DNA from: Asanoa iriomotensis
GTDB taxonomy: Bacteria > Actinomycetota > Actinomycetes > Mycobacteriales > Micromonosporaceae
Assembly: GCF_016862515.1 (NCBI RefSeq)
Contig: NZ_BONC01000003.1
Location: 186,001-250,000 of the forward strand
Direction: 5' to 3'
DNA: 64,000 nucleotides
Shown: piece after piece, positions 26,567 to 35,904 of the stretch
Layout of the letters: each line of letters starts with the position of its first letter
Position numbering within the stretch: the first letter of the stretch is position 1
Notes under the pieces: generated by a model
Databases searched by the model: none
What the model was told of the DNA's origin: nothing
The model's input: only the letters and a program-made list of their open reading frames with translations
Program-made: the position numbers and the translations under genes

Positions 26567-27729
26567 TGCGGCACTCCGTTGTGCAGGACCTTGGTGACCA
26601 GTGGTACGCCAGGCCGGTAGGCCAGGTGCAGGTGGGAAGGCGCGTCGAGCAGCACGATGTCGGCCCGCGCACCAGGGCGGATCACGCCCACGTCGTCGCG
26701 GAGCAGCGCCCGTGCGCCGCCCGCGGTGGCCGCCCAGACCGCCTCGGCCGGCGTCATGCCCATCTCGCGGACGGCGAGCGCGACGCAGAACGGCATCGAG
26801 GAGGTGTAGGACGACCCGGGGTTGCAGTCGGTGGCCAGCGCGACGGTGGCGCCGGCGTCGAGGAGCCGGCGCGCGTCGGGATAGGCCGAGCGGGTGGAGA
26901 ACTCCGCGCCGGGCAGCAGCGTCGCGACGGTGCGCGACCCCGCCAGCGCGTCGATGTCGGCGCGGGACAGATGGGTGCAGTGGTCGGCGCTGGCCGCGCC
27001 CAGCTCGACCGCGAGCTGCACGCCCTCGCCGGGCCCGAGCTGGTTGGCGTGCACGCGGACGCCCAGACCGGCGTCCTTGCCCACGGTCAGGATCGCCCGT
27101 GCGTGGTCGGCGTCGAACGCGCCCTTCTCGCAGAACACGTCGATCCAGCGGGCATAAGGCCGGGCCGCCCGCAGCATCGGCCCGCAGACCAGCCCGACAT
27201 AGTCGTCGGCCCGGTCGGCGTATTCCGGGGGAACCACGTGGGCCCCGAGGAAGGTGGTGTCGCGGCTGAACTCCGTGGCGATCCGCAGCGAGCGGGCCTC
27301 GTCGGCCACGGTCAGCCCGTAGCCGCTCTTGATCTCGATGGTCGTGGTGCCCTGGCGCATCGCCTCGGTGTGCAGGCGGGCCACGTTGTCGCGGAGCACC
27401 TCGTCGTCGGCGGCTCGGGTCGCGGCGACGGTCGTGCGGATGCCGCCGCCGGTGTAGGACTCGCCGGCCATCCGCGCCGCGAACTCCGCGGCCCGGTCGC
27501 CCGCGAAGACCAGGTGGGCGTGACTGTCGACGAAGCCCGGCAGGACGGCGCCGCCCTGCGCGTCGATGCGGCGGTCGGCGGCCGGTGCGTAGCGGCTCGG
27601 GCCGATCCAGGCGATGTCGCCCTCCTCGACCAGCACGGCCGCCTTGCGCCGGATGCCGAGCAGCCCGCCGTCGCCGGTGCCCGGGATGTTGGTCACCAGC
27701 TCGCCGATGTTGTCGATCACCAGACTCAC
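26563..27729 (-). CDS. hutI: imidazolonepropionase
   Basis: Hydrolyses imidazolonepropionate to N-formimidoyl-L-glutamate (third step of the hut pathway). A 388-residue amidohydrolase-superfamily enzyme with metal ligands in [11 protein letters not shown] (H70, H72), [20 protein letters not shown] and [14 protein letters not shown], and substrate loop [10 protein letters not shown]. It is coupled at both ends: GTG overlaps the hutF stop (GTGA) and its stop overlaps the hutH ATG. A second GTG directly upstream (27732) is an equally possible start. Confidence 0.95.
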   Translation of the reverse strand: MSLVIDNIGELVTNIPGTGDGGLLGIRRKAAVLVEEGDIAWIGPSRYAPAADRRIDAQGGAVLPGFVDSHAHLVFAGDRAAEFAARMAGESYTGGGIRTTVAATRAADDEVLRDNVARLHTEAMRQGTTTIEIKSGYGLTVADEARSLRIATEFSRDTTFLGAHVVPPEYADRADDYVGLVCGPMLRAARPYARWIDVFCEKGAFDADHARAILTVGKDAGLGVRVHANQLGPGEGVQLAVELGAASADHCTHLSRADIDALAGSRTVATLLPGAEFSTRSAYPDARRLLDAGATVALATDCNPGSSYTSSMPFCVALAVREMGMTPAEAVWAATAGGARALLRDDVGVIRPGARADIVLLDAPSHLHLAYRPGVPLVTKVLHNGVPQ

Positions 27730-29063
27730 CACAAGCTTTGCACCGCCTCTTCGAGCGCCGCCGGGACGTCTATCCGCACATGGTGCCCGTCGCGGACGGT
27801 GACCCGCCCGTCGACCACCACCGTCGTGACGTCGGCGGCACTCGCGACCATTGCCGCACCGACCGGCGGGGCGCCGGCCGTGCGCGGGCTCGCGGTGTCG
27901 ATCGCGACCAGGTCGGCCCGCTCGCCGACCGCGATCCGGCCCACGTCGGCCCAGCCGAGCGCGTTGTGGCCGGCCACCGAGGCGGCCCGGACCAGCTCGG
28001 CGGGCGTGAAGTGCCCGCGCCGCTCGGTGCGGAGCCGCTCGTCGGCCTCCAGGGCACGGGACTCCTCGAACAGGTCGATCACCGTCTGGCTGTCGCTGCC
28101 GAGGGAGGGCGGGCTGCCGGCGTCGGCCAGCGCCCGGGCCGGGCCGATGCCGTCGGCGAGGTCGCGCTCGGTGGTCGGGCAGAAGCAGACGCCGGTGCCG
28201 GTGTCGCCGAGCAGGGTGCGGTCGAGGTCGGTGAGGTGGGTGGCGTGCACCGCCGTCGACCGGGTGCTGAGGATGCCGCTGTCGGAGAGCAGCTCGGTGG
28301 GGGTGCGCCCGTGCGTGGCGAGGCAGGCCTCGTTTTCGGCGCGCTGCTCCGACAGGTGGAAGTGCAGCGGACGCCCGACGGTGCGCTCGGCGAACGCGGG
28401 CAGCAGCTCCGCCGGCACGGCGCGGACCGAGTGCAGCGCGGCGCCGATCCGCACGGTGTCCTGGTTGTCGGCGTTGGCCGCGTCGAGCCGCTCCAGGCGC
28501 TCGAGGTAGGCGTCGAGGTCGTGGTCGGCGAACCGGAGCTGGACGCCCTCGAGCGGGGCGCCGTCGACGCTCGCGGTCAGGTAGAGCGCGTCGAGCAGCG
28601 TGATCCGGATGCCGGCTTGTGCGGCGGCCTCGATCAGCACGGTGCCCATCACGTTGGGGTCGACGTAGGGCTCACCGTCGACGTCGTTGTGCAGGTAGTG
28701 GAACTCGCCGACGGTGGTGATGCCGGCCAGCGCCATCTCCGCGTAGGTGGCCCGGGCCAGCGCCAGGTAGCGGTCGGGGTCGAGGCGGCCGGCCAGCGCG
28801 TACATCCGGTCGCGCCAGGTCCAGAAGCTGCCCCGGTCGTCGGTGGTGCGGCCGCGCAAGGCGCGGTGGAACGCGTGCGAGTGGGCGTTGGCGAGCCCGG
28901 GCAGCGTGAGCCCCGGCAACCGGATCGCGTCGGAGGGCGGCGTCGCGACCCCGACGGTGATCGTCGAGAACCGCGAGTCGACCACCTCGATCAGCACCCG
29001 CTCGGTCGGCGCCTCGTCGGAACCCAACCACGCAAAATCGGCGAACCACAGCCCGTCACTCAT
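27726..29063 (-). CDS. hutF: formimidoylglutamate deiminase
   Basis: Converts N-formimidoyl-L-glutamate to N-formyl-L-glutamate plus ammonia, the five-step variant of the hut pathway. A 445-residue amidohydrolase-superfamily protein with metal motif [12 protein letters not shown] (H61, H63), [54 protein letters not shown] and [13 protein letters not shown], all typical of HutF. The start ATG 29063 has GGAG about 7 nt upstream, but that Shine-Dalgarno site lies in the 3' arm of a perfect hairpin. An N-formylglutamate amidohydrolase is expected next; no classical hutG is present (see the M20 gene). Confidence 0.93.
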   Translation of the reverse strand: MSDGLWFADFAWLGSDEAPTERVLIEVVDSRFSTITVGVATPPSDAIRLPGLTLPGLANAHSHAFHRALRGRTTDDRGSFWTWRDRMYALAGRLDPDRYLALARATYAEMALAGITTVGEFHYLHNDVDGEPYVDPNVMGTVLIEAAAQAGIRITLLDALYLTASVDGAPLEGVQLRFADHDLDAYLERLERLDAANADNQDTVRIGAALHSVRAVPAELLPAFAERTVGRPLHFHLSEQRAENEACLATHGRTPTELLSDSGILSTRSTAVHATHLTDLDRTLLGDTGTGVCFCPTTERDLADGIGPARALADAGSPPSLGSDSQTVIDLFEESRALEADERLRTERRGHFTPAELVRAASVAGHNALGWADVGRIAVGERADLVAIDTASPRTAGAPPVGAAMVASAADVTTVVVDGRVTVRDGHHVRIDVPAALEEAVQSLW

Positions 29064-29065
29064 GC

Positions 29066-29090
29066 CCACTCCTCGAAAATCGAGGAGTGG
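29066..29090 (-). promoter_or_regulatory. perfect 11-bp hairpin sequestering the hutF ribosome binding site
   Basis: CCACTCCTCGA (29066-29076) and its exact complement (29080-29090) are separated by 3 nt. In the minus-strand mRNA the stem ends 2 nt before the hutF ATG, and its 3' arm contains the GAGGAG Shine-Dalgarno sequence. It could damp hutF translation, act as a processing or stability element between the M20 gene and hutF, or be a protein-binding palindrome. Confidence 0.6.
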
Positions 29091-29136
29091 CAAGAGCTCC
29101 AATCACTGAGCCGACTGGTTCGCTCGCTGCGCTCGC

Positions 29137-30432
29137 TCATGCCCCAGCCACCCCCTCGTCATGATCAACGAGTGGTCGGCGGGACAGTTCCTGGAGCACG
29201 CGGGCCAGCGCCCGGACCCCCGCCGCGCAGTCCTCGTCGGTGGCCGACTCGGCCGGGGCGTGGCTGACCCCGGTGGGGTTGCGGACGAAGAGCATCGCGG
29301 TCGGCAGGTGCGCGGAGAGCACCCCGGCGTCGTGGCCGGCCCCGGTGGGCAGGATCGGCACGCCGCCGAGCAGGGTGGCCAGGCGGTCGGCGAGACCGGT
29401 GTCGAACCGCACCTCGCCGGTGGTCGACTCGGCGGTGAACCGGATCGCGGTGCCGTCGCGCCCGGCCCGCTCGGTCGCCTTCTTGGCGACGGCCTCGACC
29501 AACCTGGCCAGCGCCTCTTCGTCGGCGGCCCGGGCGTCCAGCCAGCCCCGGACGGCGGCCGGGATCGCGTTGGTCGCGTTGGGCCTGACCTCGACCCGCC
29601 CGACGGTCGCGTGCGCGCCGCGCAGCCGGGCCTCCTTGTTGGCGGCGAGCACCGTGAACGCGTAGGTCAGCATCGGGTCGCGCCGGTCGCTCATCAGCGT
29701 GGTGCCGGCGTGGTTGCCCTCGCCCTCGACGTCGAAGCGCCAGCGACCGTGCGGCCAGATCGCGCTGGCCACCCCGACCGGTGCGGTGAGCGCGCGGCCC
29801 TGCTCGACGTGCAGCTCGACGTAGGCGTCGAAGCCCGCGACCAGGTCGGGCCGCACGCCGGCCGGCGCGGCGCCGAGCACGTCGCCCAGGCACAGGCCGT
29901 CGCGGTCGGTGAGCGCGGCGGCCCGCTGCGGGTCGATCGCACCGGTCAGCAACCGCGACCCGAGGCAGGCCAACCCGAACCGGGACCCCTCCTCCTCGGC
30001 GAACGCGGCCACGGTGATCGCCCGCTCGGGCCGGAACCCGAGGTCGCGCAGCAGGTCGACCGCGAGGAACGCCGAAACGATCCCGAGCGGCCCGTCGAAG
30101 GCCCCACCATGCGGCACGGAGTCGAAATGACTGCCGGTCAGCACCCCTCCGGGCCCACCGGACGGCGCCAACAGGCCGTCGGCGGTCGCCCGGCCGCCGC
30201 CGGGCGCGAGGCCGTCTCCCGCCGGGAACCAGGTGGCGAAGAGGTTGCCGTTGCCGTCGTGGGTGAGGGTCATGCCGCGGGCCGTGGCCTGGGCGCGGAA
30301 CCAGTCGCGGAGCGCGATCTCGGCCGGTGACCACGCGAAGCGCAGGTAGCCGCCGTCGGGTGCCCGGCCGATGCCCGACAGCTCCGCCCACACCTCCCGG
30401 AAGGTGCGCGCCAGGTCAAGGTCGCTGGGCAT
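29137..30432 (-). CDS. M20-family amidohydrolase (allantoate amidohydrolase/N-carbamoylase type)
   Basis: A 431-residue dinuclear metal amidase. Metal and catalytic motifs are visible: GSHFDSVPHGGAFDGPLG, AEEEGSRFG, ELHVEQGRAL, GEGNHAGTTLM and a late GAGHDAGVL. The family hydrolyses N-carbamoyl, ureido or N-acyl amino acids. Its place inside the hut operon, 3 nt after hutU and before hutF, suggests it removes the formyl group from N-formylglutamate in place of HutG. That is inference; allantoate or hydantoin metabolism is the alternative. A 73-bp gap with a hairpin separates it from hutF. Confidence 0.8.
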   Translation of the reverse strand: MPSDLDLARTFREVWAELSGIGRAPDGGYLRFAWSPAEIALRDWFRAQATARGMTLTHDGNGNLFATWFPAGDGLAPGGGRATADGLLAPSGGPGGVLTGSHFDSVPHGGAFDGPLGIVSAFLAVDLLRDLGFRPERAITVAAFAEEEGSRFGLACLGSRLLTGAIDPQRAAALTDRDGLCLGDVLGAAPAGVRPDLVAGFDAYVELHVEQGRALTAPVGVASAIWPHGRWRFDVEGEGNHAGTTLMSDRRDPMLTYAFTVLAANKEARLRGAHATVGRVEVRPNATNAIPAAVRGWLDARAADEEALARLVEAVAKKATERAGRDGTAIRFTAESTTGEVRFDTGLADRLATLLGGVPILPTGAGHDAGVLSAHLPTAMLFVRNPTGVSHAPAESATDEDCAAGVRALARVLQELSRRPLVDHDEGVAGA

Positions 30433-30435
30433 GGG

Positions 30436-32070
30436 TCACTCTGCCATCGGGACGCGGACGCCGCGTTCGGTGGCCACCTCGGCGGCGCGGTCGTAGCCGG
30501 CGTCGACGTGGCGGATGACGCCCATGCCCGGGTCGTTGGTGAGCACGCGCTCGATCTTCTGGCCGGCCAGCGCCGTGCCGTCGGCGACGCAGACCTGGCC
30601 CGCGTGGATCGAGCGGCCGATGCCGACGCCGCCGCCGTGGTGGATCGACACCCAGGACGCGCCGCTCGCGGTGTTGACGAGGGCGTTGAGCAGCGGCCAG
30701 TCGGCGATCGCGTCGGAGCCGTCGGCCATCGCCTCGGTCTCGCGGTAGGGCGACGCCACCGAGCCCGCGTCGAGGTGGTCCCGGCCGATCACGATCGGCG
30801 CCGACAGCTCGCCCGAGGCGACCATCTCGTTGAACCGGACACCCGCCTTGTCGCGCTCGCCGTAGCCCAGCCAGCAGATCCGCGCCGGCAGTCCCTGGAA
30901 CGCCACCCGCTCGCCGGCCATCCGGATCCACCGGGCGAGCGACTCGTTCTCGGGGAACAGCTCGAGCACCGCGCGGTCGGTGGCCGCGATGTCGGCCGGG
31001 TCGCCGGACAGCGCCGCCCAGCGGAACGGGCCCTTGCCCTCGCAGAACAGCGGCCGGATGTAGGCGGGCACGAAGCCGGGGAACGCGAAGGCCCGCTCGT
31101 AGCCGCCGAGCTGTGCCTCGCCCCGGATCGAGTTGCCGTAGTCGAACACCTCGGCGCCCGCGTCCATGAACCCGACCATCGCCGCCACATGGGCCGCCAT
31201 CGAGGCGCGGGCCCGGTCGGTGAACTCGTCGGGCTTCGCCGCCGCGTAGTCGGGCGCGTCACCCGGGTCGACACCCTCCGGCACGTAGGACAGCGGGTCG
31301 TGCGCGCTGGTCTGGTCGGTCACGATGTCGATCTCGACACCCCGGCGCAGCAACTCGGGGAACACCGTCGCGGCGTTGCCGACCACGCCGACCGACAGCG
31401 CCCGCCGCTCGGCCTTGGCGGCCACGGCGAGGGAAACCGCCTCGTCGAGCGAGTCGGCCACCACGTCGAGATAGCGCGTCGCCACCCGGCGGTCGAGCCG
31501 CGACCGGTCGACGTCGACGATCAGGCACGCGCCGCCGTTCATGGTGACCGCGAGCGGCTGCGCGCCGCCCATGCCGCCACAGCCGGCGGTCAGCGTCAGC
31601 GTGCCGGCCAGCGAGCCGCCGAACCGCTTCTCGGCCACCGCCGCGAACGTCTCGTAGGTGCCCTGCAGGATGCCCTGCGTGCCGATGTAGATCCACGAGC
31701 CCGCGGTCATCTGCCCGTACATGGTCAGGCCGAGCTTCTCCAGCCGGCGGAACTCGGGCCAGGTCGCCCAGTCGCCGACCAGGTTGGAGTTGGCCAGGAG
31801 CACCCGCGGCGCCCACTCGTGGGTGCGGAACACGCCGACCGGCCGCCCGGACTGCACGAGCATGGTCTCGTCGTCGCGCAGGGTGTCGAGCGTGCGCACG
31901 AGTGCGTGGAACGACGGCCAGTCGCGCGCCGCCTTGCCGGTGCCGCCGTAGACCACCAGGTCATCGGGCCGCTCGGCCACCTCCGGATCCAGGTTGTTGA
32001 TCAGCATGCGCTTGGCGGCCTCTTGCGGCCACCCGAGGGCGGTGATGCTGCTGCCACGCGGTGCTCGCAC
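30436..32070 (-). CDS. hutU: urocanate hydratase
   Basis: Second hut step: urocanate plus water to imidazolonepropionate, using bound NAD+. A 544-residue protein starting at GTG 32070, which has AGGAGG 8 nt upstream. Characteristic segments are [30 protein letters not shown], the NAD-binding [64 protein letters not shown] (with the active-site Cys in LFCEGKGP) and [13 protein letters not shown]. The longer frame to 32241 is antisense read-through of the regulator. It is the first enzyme gene after the rpiR-type regulator. Confidence 0.97.
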   Translation of the reverse strand: MRAPRGSSITALGWPQEAAKRMLINNLDPEVAERPDDLVVYGGTGKAARDWPSFHALVRTLDTLRDDETMLVQSGRPVGVFRTHEWAPRVLLANSNLVGDWATWPEFRRLEKLGLTMYGQMTAGSWIYIGTQGILQGTYETFAAVAEKRFGGSLAGTLTLTAGCGGMGGAQPLAVTMNGGACLIVDVDRSRLDRRVATRYLDVVADSLDEAVSLAVAAKAERRALSVGVVGNAATVFPELLRRGVEIDIVTDQTSAHDPLSYVPEGVDPGDAPDYAAAKPDEFTDRARASMAAHVAAMVGFMDAGAEVFDYGNSIRGEAQLGGYERAFAFPGFVPAYIRPLFCEGKGPFRWAALSGDPADIAATDRAVLELFPENESLARWIRMAGERVAFQGLPARICWLGYGERDKAGVRFNEMVASGELSAPIVIGRDHLDAGSVASPYRETEAMADGSDAIADWPLLNALVNTASGASWVSIHHGGGVGIGRSIHAGQVCVADGTALAGQKIERVLTNDPGMGVIRHVDAGYDRAAEVATERGVRVPMAE

Positions 32071-32089
32071 GGGACGGCCTCCTAGCTGA

Positions 32090-32932
32090 CTAGCTGACGA
32101 ACAACTGACGACGGGACGCGGAGCGTTCGAACTCTTCGAGGCGGCTCTGTGACTCGGCCGGCACCGCGTCGCAGAGCGCCTGCAGCAGCACCATGGCCAG
32201 CGCCATCGGGGCGGCGTGCAGGTCGAAGACGAGTTGGGCACCGACCGCGGCGGTGAGCACCACGTCGGCGTGGTCGGCGGCGGGGCCGACCGCGGAGTCG
32301 GTGATCAGGACGACCGACAGGCCGTCGGCCCGGGCGGCGGTCAGCGCGTCGACCGCCTCGCGTGGGTAGCGGGGCAGGACGAACGCCAGCAAAGCCGTCG
32401 CACCGGCCGCGCGGGCCTGGTCGACCCGATCGGCGAGCATGCTGCCGCCGGTGTCGAGCAGCCGGACGTCGGGATGCACCTTCGCGGCGAAGTATCCGAA
32501 ATAGGCGGCGAGTGGCGCGGCGGACCGCAGCCCCAGCACCGGCAACGGCCGGCTGGCCGCCAGCAGGGCGCCGGCCCGCGACAACGGCGACGGGTCACCC
32601 AGCCGACTCGCCAGGTCGTGCAGATTGTCGGCCTCGGCCCGGACGGCCACCTGAAGCTCGTTGTCACCGTCGGGCTTGGCCCAGGCGACGTCGACCGTCG
32701 GGCTGACCAGCTCTCGGAGCTTGCGCCGCAGCGCCGGATAGCCGTCGTAGCCCAGCGCCATCGCCAGCCGGGTCACGCTCGGCTGGCTCACCTGGGCGAG
32801 CTCGGCGACCTCCGACGCCGATAGATAGGCCGCGGACGTGGCGTTTTGCACCAGGCAGTGCGCGATCCGCCGCTGGGTCGGCGTCAGCCGCGCCCCACGG
32901 AACAGATCCACCACCCGAACGCCTTCATTCAC
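32090..32932 (-). CDS. RpiR/MurR-family regulator, probable hut operon regulator
   Basis: A 280-residue regulator: N-terminal RpiR helix-turn-helix ([60 protein letters not shown], residues about 15-77) and C-terminal SIS sugar-isomerase-like domain (about 120-260; [69 protein letters not shown]). It is the first gene of the six-gene minus-strand hut operon, 19 nt before hutU. The location argues that it senses a pathway intermediate, although SIS domains usually bind phosphosugars. The GTG at 32932 is placed by TACGCT 6 nt upstream. Confidence 0.88.
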   Translation of the reverse strand: MNEGVRVVDLFRGARLTPTQRRIAHCLVQNATSAAYLSASEVAELAQVSQPSVTRLAMALGYDGYPALRRKLRELVSPTVDVAWAKPDGDNELQVAVRAEADNLHDLASRLGDPSPLSRAGALLAASRPLPVLGLRSAAPLAAYFGYFAAKVHPDVRLLDTGGSMLADRVDQARAAGATALLAFVLPRYPREAVDALTAARADGLSVVLITDSAVGPAADHADVVLTAAVGAQLVFDLHAAPMALAMVLLQALCDAVPAESQSRLEEFERSASRRQLFVS

Positions 32933-32938
32933 TCCCGC

Positions 32939-32967
32939 AGCGTATGCATAGAACCATTCAGAAACAA
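32939..32967 (-). promoter_or_regulatory. hut operon promoter (leaderless rpiR-type gene)
   Basis: On the minus strand: TTGTTT (32967-32962) as -35, a 17-bp spacer, TACGCT (32944-32939) as -10, then 6 nt and GTG at 32932. This is one of the few leaderless promoters in the window with a recognisable -35. Confidence 0.6.
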
Positions 32968-33027
32968 GCGCGAGGCGTTGCCAACTACCTGTGTGACCCA
33001 GGCAACAGAGTCTGATACAACTGCCGC

Positions 33028-33861
33028 GTGAACCGGACGAGACTTCGCAGAGCCATCGCCCGCACACCGCTGGCACCCGTCGCGGCCTTCCCGAAACGGC
33101 TCCACCGCGTGGCCCGACACGACGCCGGCGTCATCGGCTCGTCGGTGCGGTGGCTTTTCACCTCCCGCGAGCACCACAACTACACGTACGAGCTGACGAA
33201 GTTGTCCCGGGAGCACCTCGCCTGGTTCGTCAGCATCACCTGCGCGGTCCCGGTCGCGACGGTCCGCGGCTACATGGACGAGCTCGACAACGACGAGGCG
33301 CTGCGCGACCACATCACGTCGGCCACCGCCGCGTCCGCCCGCCGCGGCCTCGCCGACAAGCAGGTCAGATATGCCAGGCGCATCGGTTGGTACGCGATCG
33401 TGCGAGCCAAGCGTCCCGCCCACGTGGTCGAGACCGGCGTCGACAAGGGTCTCGGCACGTGCGTGCTCGCGGCCGCGCTCCTGCGCAACACGGCCGAGGG
33501 TTCACCGGGCCGGGTCACGTCGCTCGACATCAACCCCGAGGCCGGCTACCTGGCCAGCATCGCGCCCTGGAGCGAGGTCGTCGACCTGGTCATCGGCGAC
33601 TCCATCGCCTCGATCGGCGCGCTGGACCGCAAGGTCGACATGTTCCTGCACGACAGCAACCACCACGTGGCGCACGAGCGGCGCGAGTTCCGGGCCGTCG
33701 AGCCCAAGCTGGCACCCGGAGCCCTGCTGCTGACCGACAACGTCACGGTGACCAACGTGCTGGCCGAGCACGCCGAGCGCACCGGCCGCCGTTTCCTCGC
33801 ATATCGCGAAACTCCGGCCAAGCACTGGTACGCCGGCGACGGAATCGGCCTCGCCTGGTGA
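33028..33861 (+). CDS. class I SAM-dependent methyltransferase
   Basis: A 277-residue protein. A basic N-terminus (residues 1-45) is followed by a helical region, then a Rossmann methyltransferase core: motif I VVETGVDKGLGTCVLAAAL (about residues 132-150), motif II acidic SLDINPE, a motif III-like IGDSIASI, then VDMFLHDSNHHVAHERREF and LAPGALLLTDNVT. This order fits Methyltransf_24-type enzymes. The substrate is not deducible. TACAAC 6 nt before GTG 33028 is a near-match to the leaderless pattern. It is divergent from the hut regulator and separated by 24 nt from the MOSC gene. Confidence 0.78.
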   Translation: MNRTRLRRAIARTPLAPVAAFPKRLHRVARHDAGVIGSSVRWLFTSREHHNYTYELTKLSREHLAWFVSITCAVPVATVRGYMDELDNDEALRDHITSATAASARRGLADKQVRYARRIGWYAIVRAKRPAHVVETGVDKGLGTCVLAAALLRNTAEGSPGRVTSLDINPEAGYLASIAPWSEVVDLVIGDSIASIGALDRKVDMFLHDSNHHVAHERREFRAVEPKLAPGALLLTDNVTVTNVLAEHAERTGRRFLAYRETPAKHWYAGDGIGLAW

Positions 33862-33885
33862 GCGCCCCGGTGGCACCCTGAAGCG

Positions 33886-34692
33886 ATGCGATTGGGCGCC
33901 ATCTACACGTACCCGGTGAAGGGTTGTCACCGAGTCACCCACGACGGCGCGCGCGTCGAGCCGTGGGGCCTGGCCGGCGACCGCCGCTGGATGATCGTCG
34001 ACAGCGCGGGTGTCGGCGTGACGCAGCGGGACAACGCCGCGCTCGTCTTCCTGCGTGCCGAGGTCCAGCCCGGTGAGCTGCGGCTGACGGCGCCCGGGCG
34101 CACATCGATCACGATCCAGGAGCCATCACCGGCGTACGACGTGGGCGTGAAGATCTTCAAAAGCCGGACCGCCCCGGTGCCGGCGCGCCCGGCCGGGCCG
34201 GAGGCGGACGCCTGGCTGAGCGAGTTCCTGGGCAGCCCCGTCAGCCTGGTGTTCCTGCACGACCCGACGGCCCACGTGGCCGGCGCCAGTTCGACGGTGG
34301 GCGTGACGACGTTCGCGGACGCGTACCCCTTGTTGCTCGCCAACGCCGCTTCCCTGAGTGCGCTCAACGACTGGCTGCTCGAGGCGGGCGACGAACCGGT
34401 GCCGATCACCCGTTTCCGCCCGAACCTGGTCGTCGAGGGCGCGGCACCGTGGGCCGAGGACGGCTGGGTCGGCGGCCGCCTGCGCGTGGGCGGCGTGGTC
34501 TTCGACGCCATCAGCCTGTGCGACCGCTGCGTCGTGACCACAATTGACCAGGAGACGGCGGTGAAGGGCAAGCAGCCGCTGCGCGCGCTGGGGCGGCACC
34601 GCAACATCGACCAGGGCCTGATGTTCGGCCTCAACCTGGTGCCGTCGGCCCCGGGCGCGGTCCAGGTGGGAGACGAGGTCGAACTTCTTTAG
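33886..34692 (+). CDS. MOSC-domain protein (YcbX/mARC-like)
   Basis: A 268-residue protein with an N-terminal MOSC beta-barrel (MRLGAIYTYPVKGCHRVTHD, GLAGDRRWMIVD, residues 1-110) and the MOSC core (FADAYPLLLANAASLSALNDWL, ITRFRPNLVVEG, FDAISLCDRCVVTTID). The cysteine pair in LCDRC includes the residue expected to coordinate the molybdenum cofactor. The family reduces N-hydroxylated or N-oxide compounds, usually with separate electron carriers; none is encoded nearby. CACCCT lies 6 nt before the ATG, a near-match to the leaderless pattern. Confidence 0.86.
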   Translation: MRLGAIYTYPVKGCHRVTHDGARVEPWGLAGDRRWMIVDSAGVGVTQRDNAALVFLRAEVQPGELRLTAPGRTSITIQEPSPAYDVGVKIFKSRTAPVPARPAGPEADAWLSEFLGSPVSLVFLHDPTAHVAGASSTVGVTTFADAYPLLLANAASLSALNDWLLEAGDEPVPITRFRPNLVVEGAAPWAEDGWVGGRLRVGGVVFDAISLCDRCVVTTIDQETAVKGKQPLRALGRHRNIDQGLMFGLNLVPSAPGAVQVGDEVELL

Positions 34693-34767
34693 CCGAGGCT
34701 GTCGAAGCTGCGGTGCCCGCTCCGACATCGTGTTTGAAGGACACGAAACCGAGGTCGGAGGACCATC

Positions 34768-35325
34768 ATGCGGAAGATCATTTACTGGGTGCACACGTCG
34801 GTCGACGGCTTCGTCGACGGCCCCAACGGCGAGTTCGACTGGACAGAGCTGGGCCCGGAGCTCGCCGACTACGCACACGAGGTCCACGACGGCGTCGACA
34901 CCTTTCTCTATGGCCGCGTTGTCTGGGAGATGATGTCCGGCTACTGGCCGACCGCGGACAAGGAATCGGATCACCCCCACGACCAGGAGTTCGCCCCAAT
35001 CTGGCGCGAAACACCGAAAATCGTCTTCTCGCGTACGCTGCGCGGCCCGCTCGACTGGAACACCACAGTGATCAACTCGGACGTGGCCGAGTCGGTAGCG
35101 GCCCTGAAGTCCGGCACGGGCAAGGACCTGCTGCTGAACGGCGGCTCTGGCATGGCCGCGACGCTGGCGGATTTGGGCCTCGTGGACGAGATCCAGGTCA
35201 TCGTCCACCCGGTCATCCTGGGCGGCGGCAAGCGGTTGCTTCCGATCGCGCGGACCGCTCTGGAATTGACCGGCACCCGCACGTTCGACAACCGGTCGGT
35301 GCTGTTGAGCTACACGTTGGGCTGA
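34768..35325 (+). CDS. dihydrofolate reductase-family protein (RibD C-terminal-like)
   Basis: A 185-residue NAD(P)H-dependent reductase-like fold. It begins MRKIIYWVHTSVDGFVDGPNGEFDW, has GVDTFLYGRVVWEMMSGYW, the nucleotide-binding LLLNGGSGMAATLADLGLVDEIQVIVHPVILGGGKRLL, and a C-terminal LLSYTLG strand. This group is common in actinobacteria as single genes; the substrate is unknown and a true DHFR role is unlikely. A GGAGG Shine-Dalgarno site lies about 7 nt before the ATG. Confidence 0.86.
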   Translation: MRKIIYWVHTSVDGFVDGPNGEFDWTELGPELADYAHEVHDGVDTFLYGRVVWEMMSGYWPTADKESDHPHDQEFAPIWRETPKIVFSRTLRGPLDWNTTVINSDVAESVAALKSGTGKDLLLNGGSGMAATLADLGLVDEIQVIVHPVILGGGKRLLPIARTALELTGTRTFDNRSVLLSYTLG

Positions 35326-35352
35326 TGCGGTGCGGGCCCGTGGCGGTCCGGC

Positions 35353-35640
35353 TCAGACGTCCAACGTCAACCGGACCGTCACGGTGTCACCGACATCGAT
35401 CCGCTCGGCCTTACGCACCGCGGTCTTGATCGGCACGATGTAACGCCCATCCTTGGGCCAGAGCGAGGTGGTGTAGTCGGTCGCCCCAACCCGCGCCCCG
35501 ACCGGAATCATCCCCCAGCCATAGCTGACCAGATCGGCATTGGCCGCAATCTCAAGACAGAAGGCCTCGGGCACGGTAACGAAGTGCCAAGGTGCCGGCC
35601 CCCTCCAAAACCAGATCTCCCCGTCGAACTCCATCTCCAT
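35353..35640 (-). CDS. DUF1905 domain protein
   Basis: A 95-residue small beta-barrel-like protein. The DUF1905 signature is clear: MEMEFDGEIWFWRGPAPWHFVTVPEA, then WGMIPVGARVGATDYTTSLWPKDGRYIVPIKTAVRKAE and a VGDTVTVRLTLDV ending. Function unknown. The ATG 35640 has TATGGT 6 nt upstream on the minus strand, indicating a leaderless start; the longer frame would add unrelated residues. The 264 bp between it and the immunity gene contain no recognised feature. Confidence 0.85.
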   Translation of the reverse strand: MEMEFDGEIWFWRGPAPWHFVTVPEAFCLEIAANADLVSYGWGMIPVGARVGATDYTTSLWPKDGRYIVPIKTAVRKAERIDVGDTVTVRLTLDV

Positions 35641-35646
35641 CGCCAC

Positions 35647-35652
35647 ACCATA
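35647..35652 (-). promoter_or_regulatory. -10 element, leaderless DUF1905 gene
   Basis: TATGGT (minus strand), GTGGCG (6 nt), ATG at 35640. Confidence 0.5.
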
Positions 35653-35904
35653 AACAGACCCACCACCCTCGCAACCGCCCGCTTCACGGGGGCGGCACCG
35701 CCGCGTTTCGCCCGGGAGCGCCGACAACCCCACCGTTGCAGGCTCTGGCGGTGCGGGCGCGCCAGGGCGATGCTGTGTCACCTCGCGGTCCAAGACGCTT
35801 CTTCGAGGTCTGCGATGACCAAGGCGTGGCAGCGCCGCGGCGAGAGCGGCGAGCGGCCGGCGCCTCGCGTCGGTTGCGGTGCACGGACCGGATGGGATCT
35901 CGAG

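Noticed and set aside
29100-29136. GCTCGCTGCGCTCGCTC repeat suggesting a mobile-element end
   Set aside because: Such short CGCTCG/GCGAGC palindromes are common low-complexity sequence in high-GC actinobacteria, and no transposase or target-site duplication is present.
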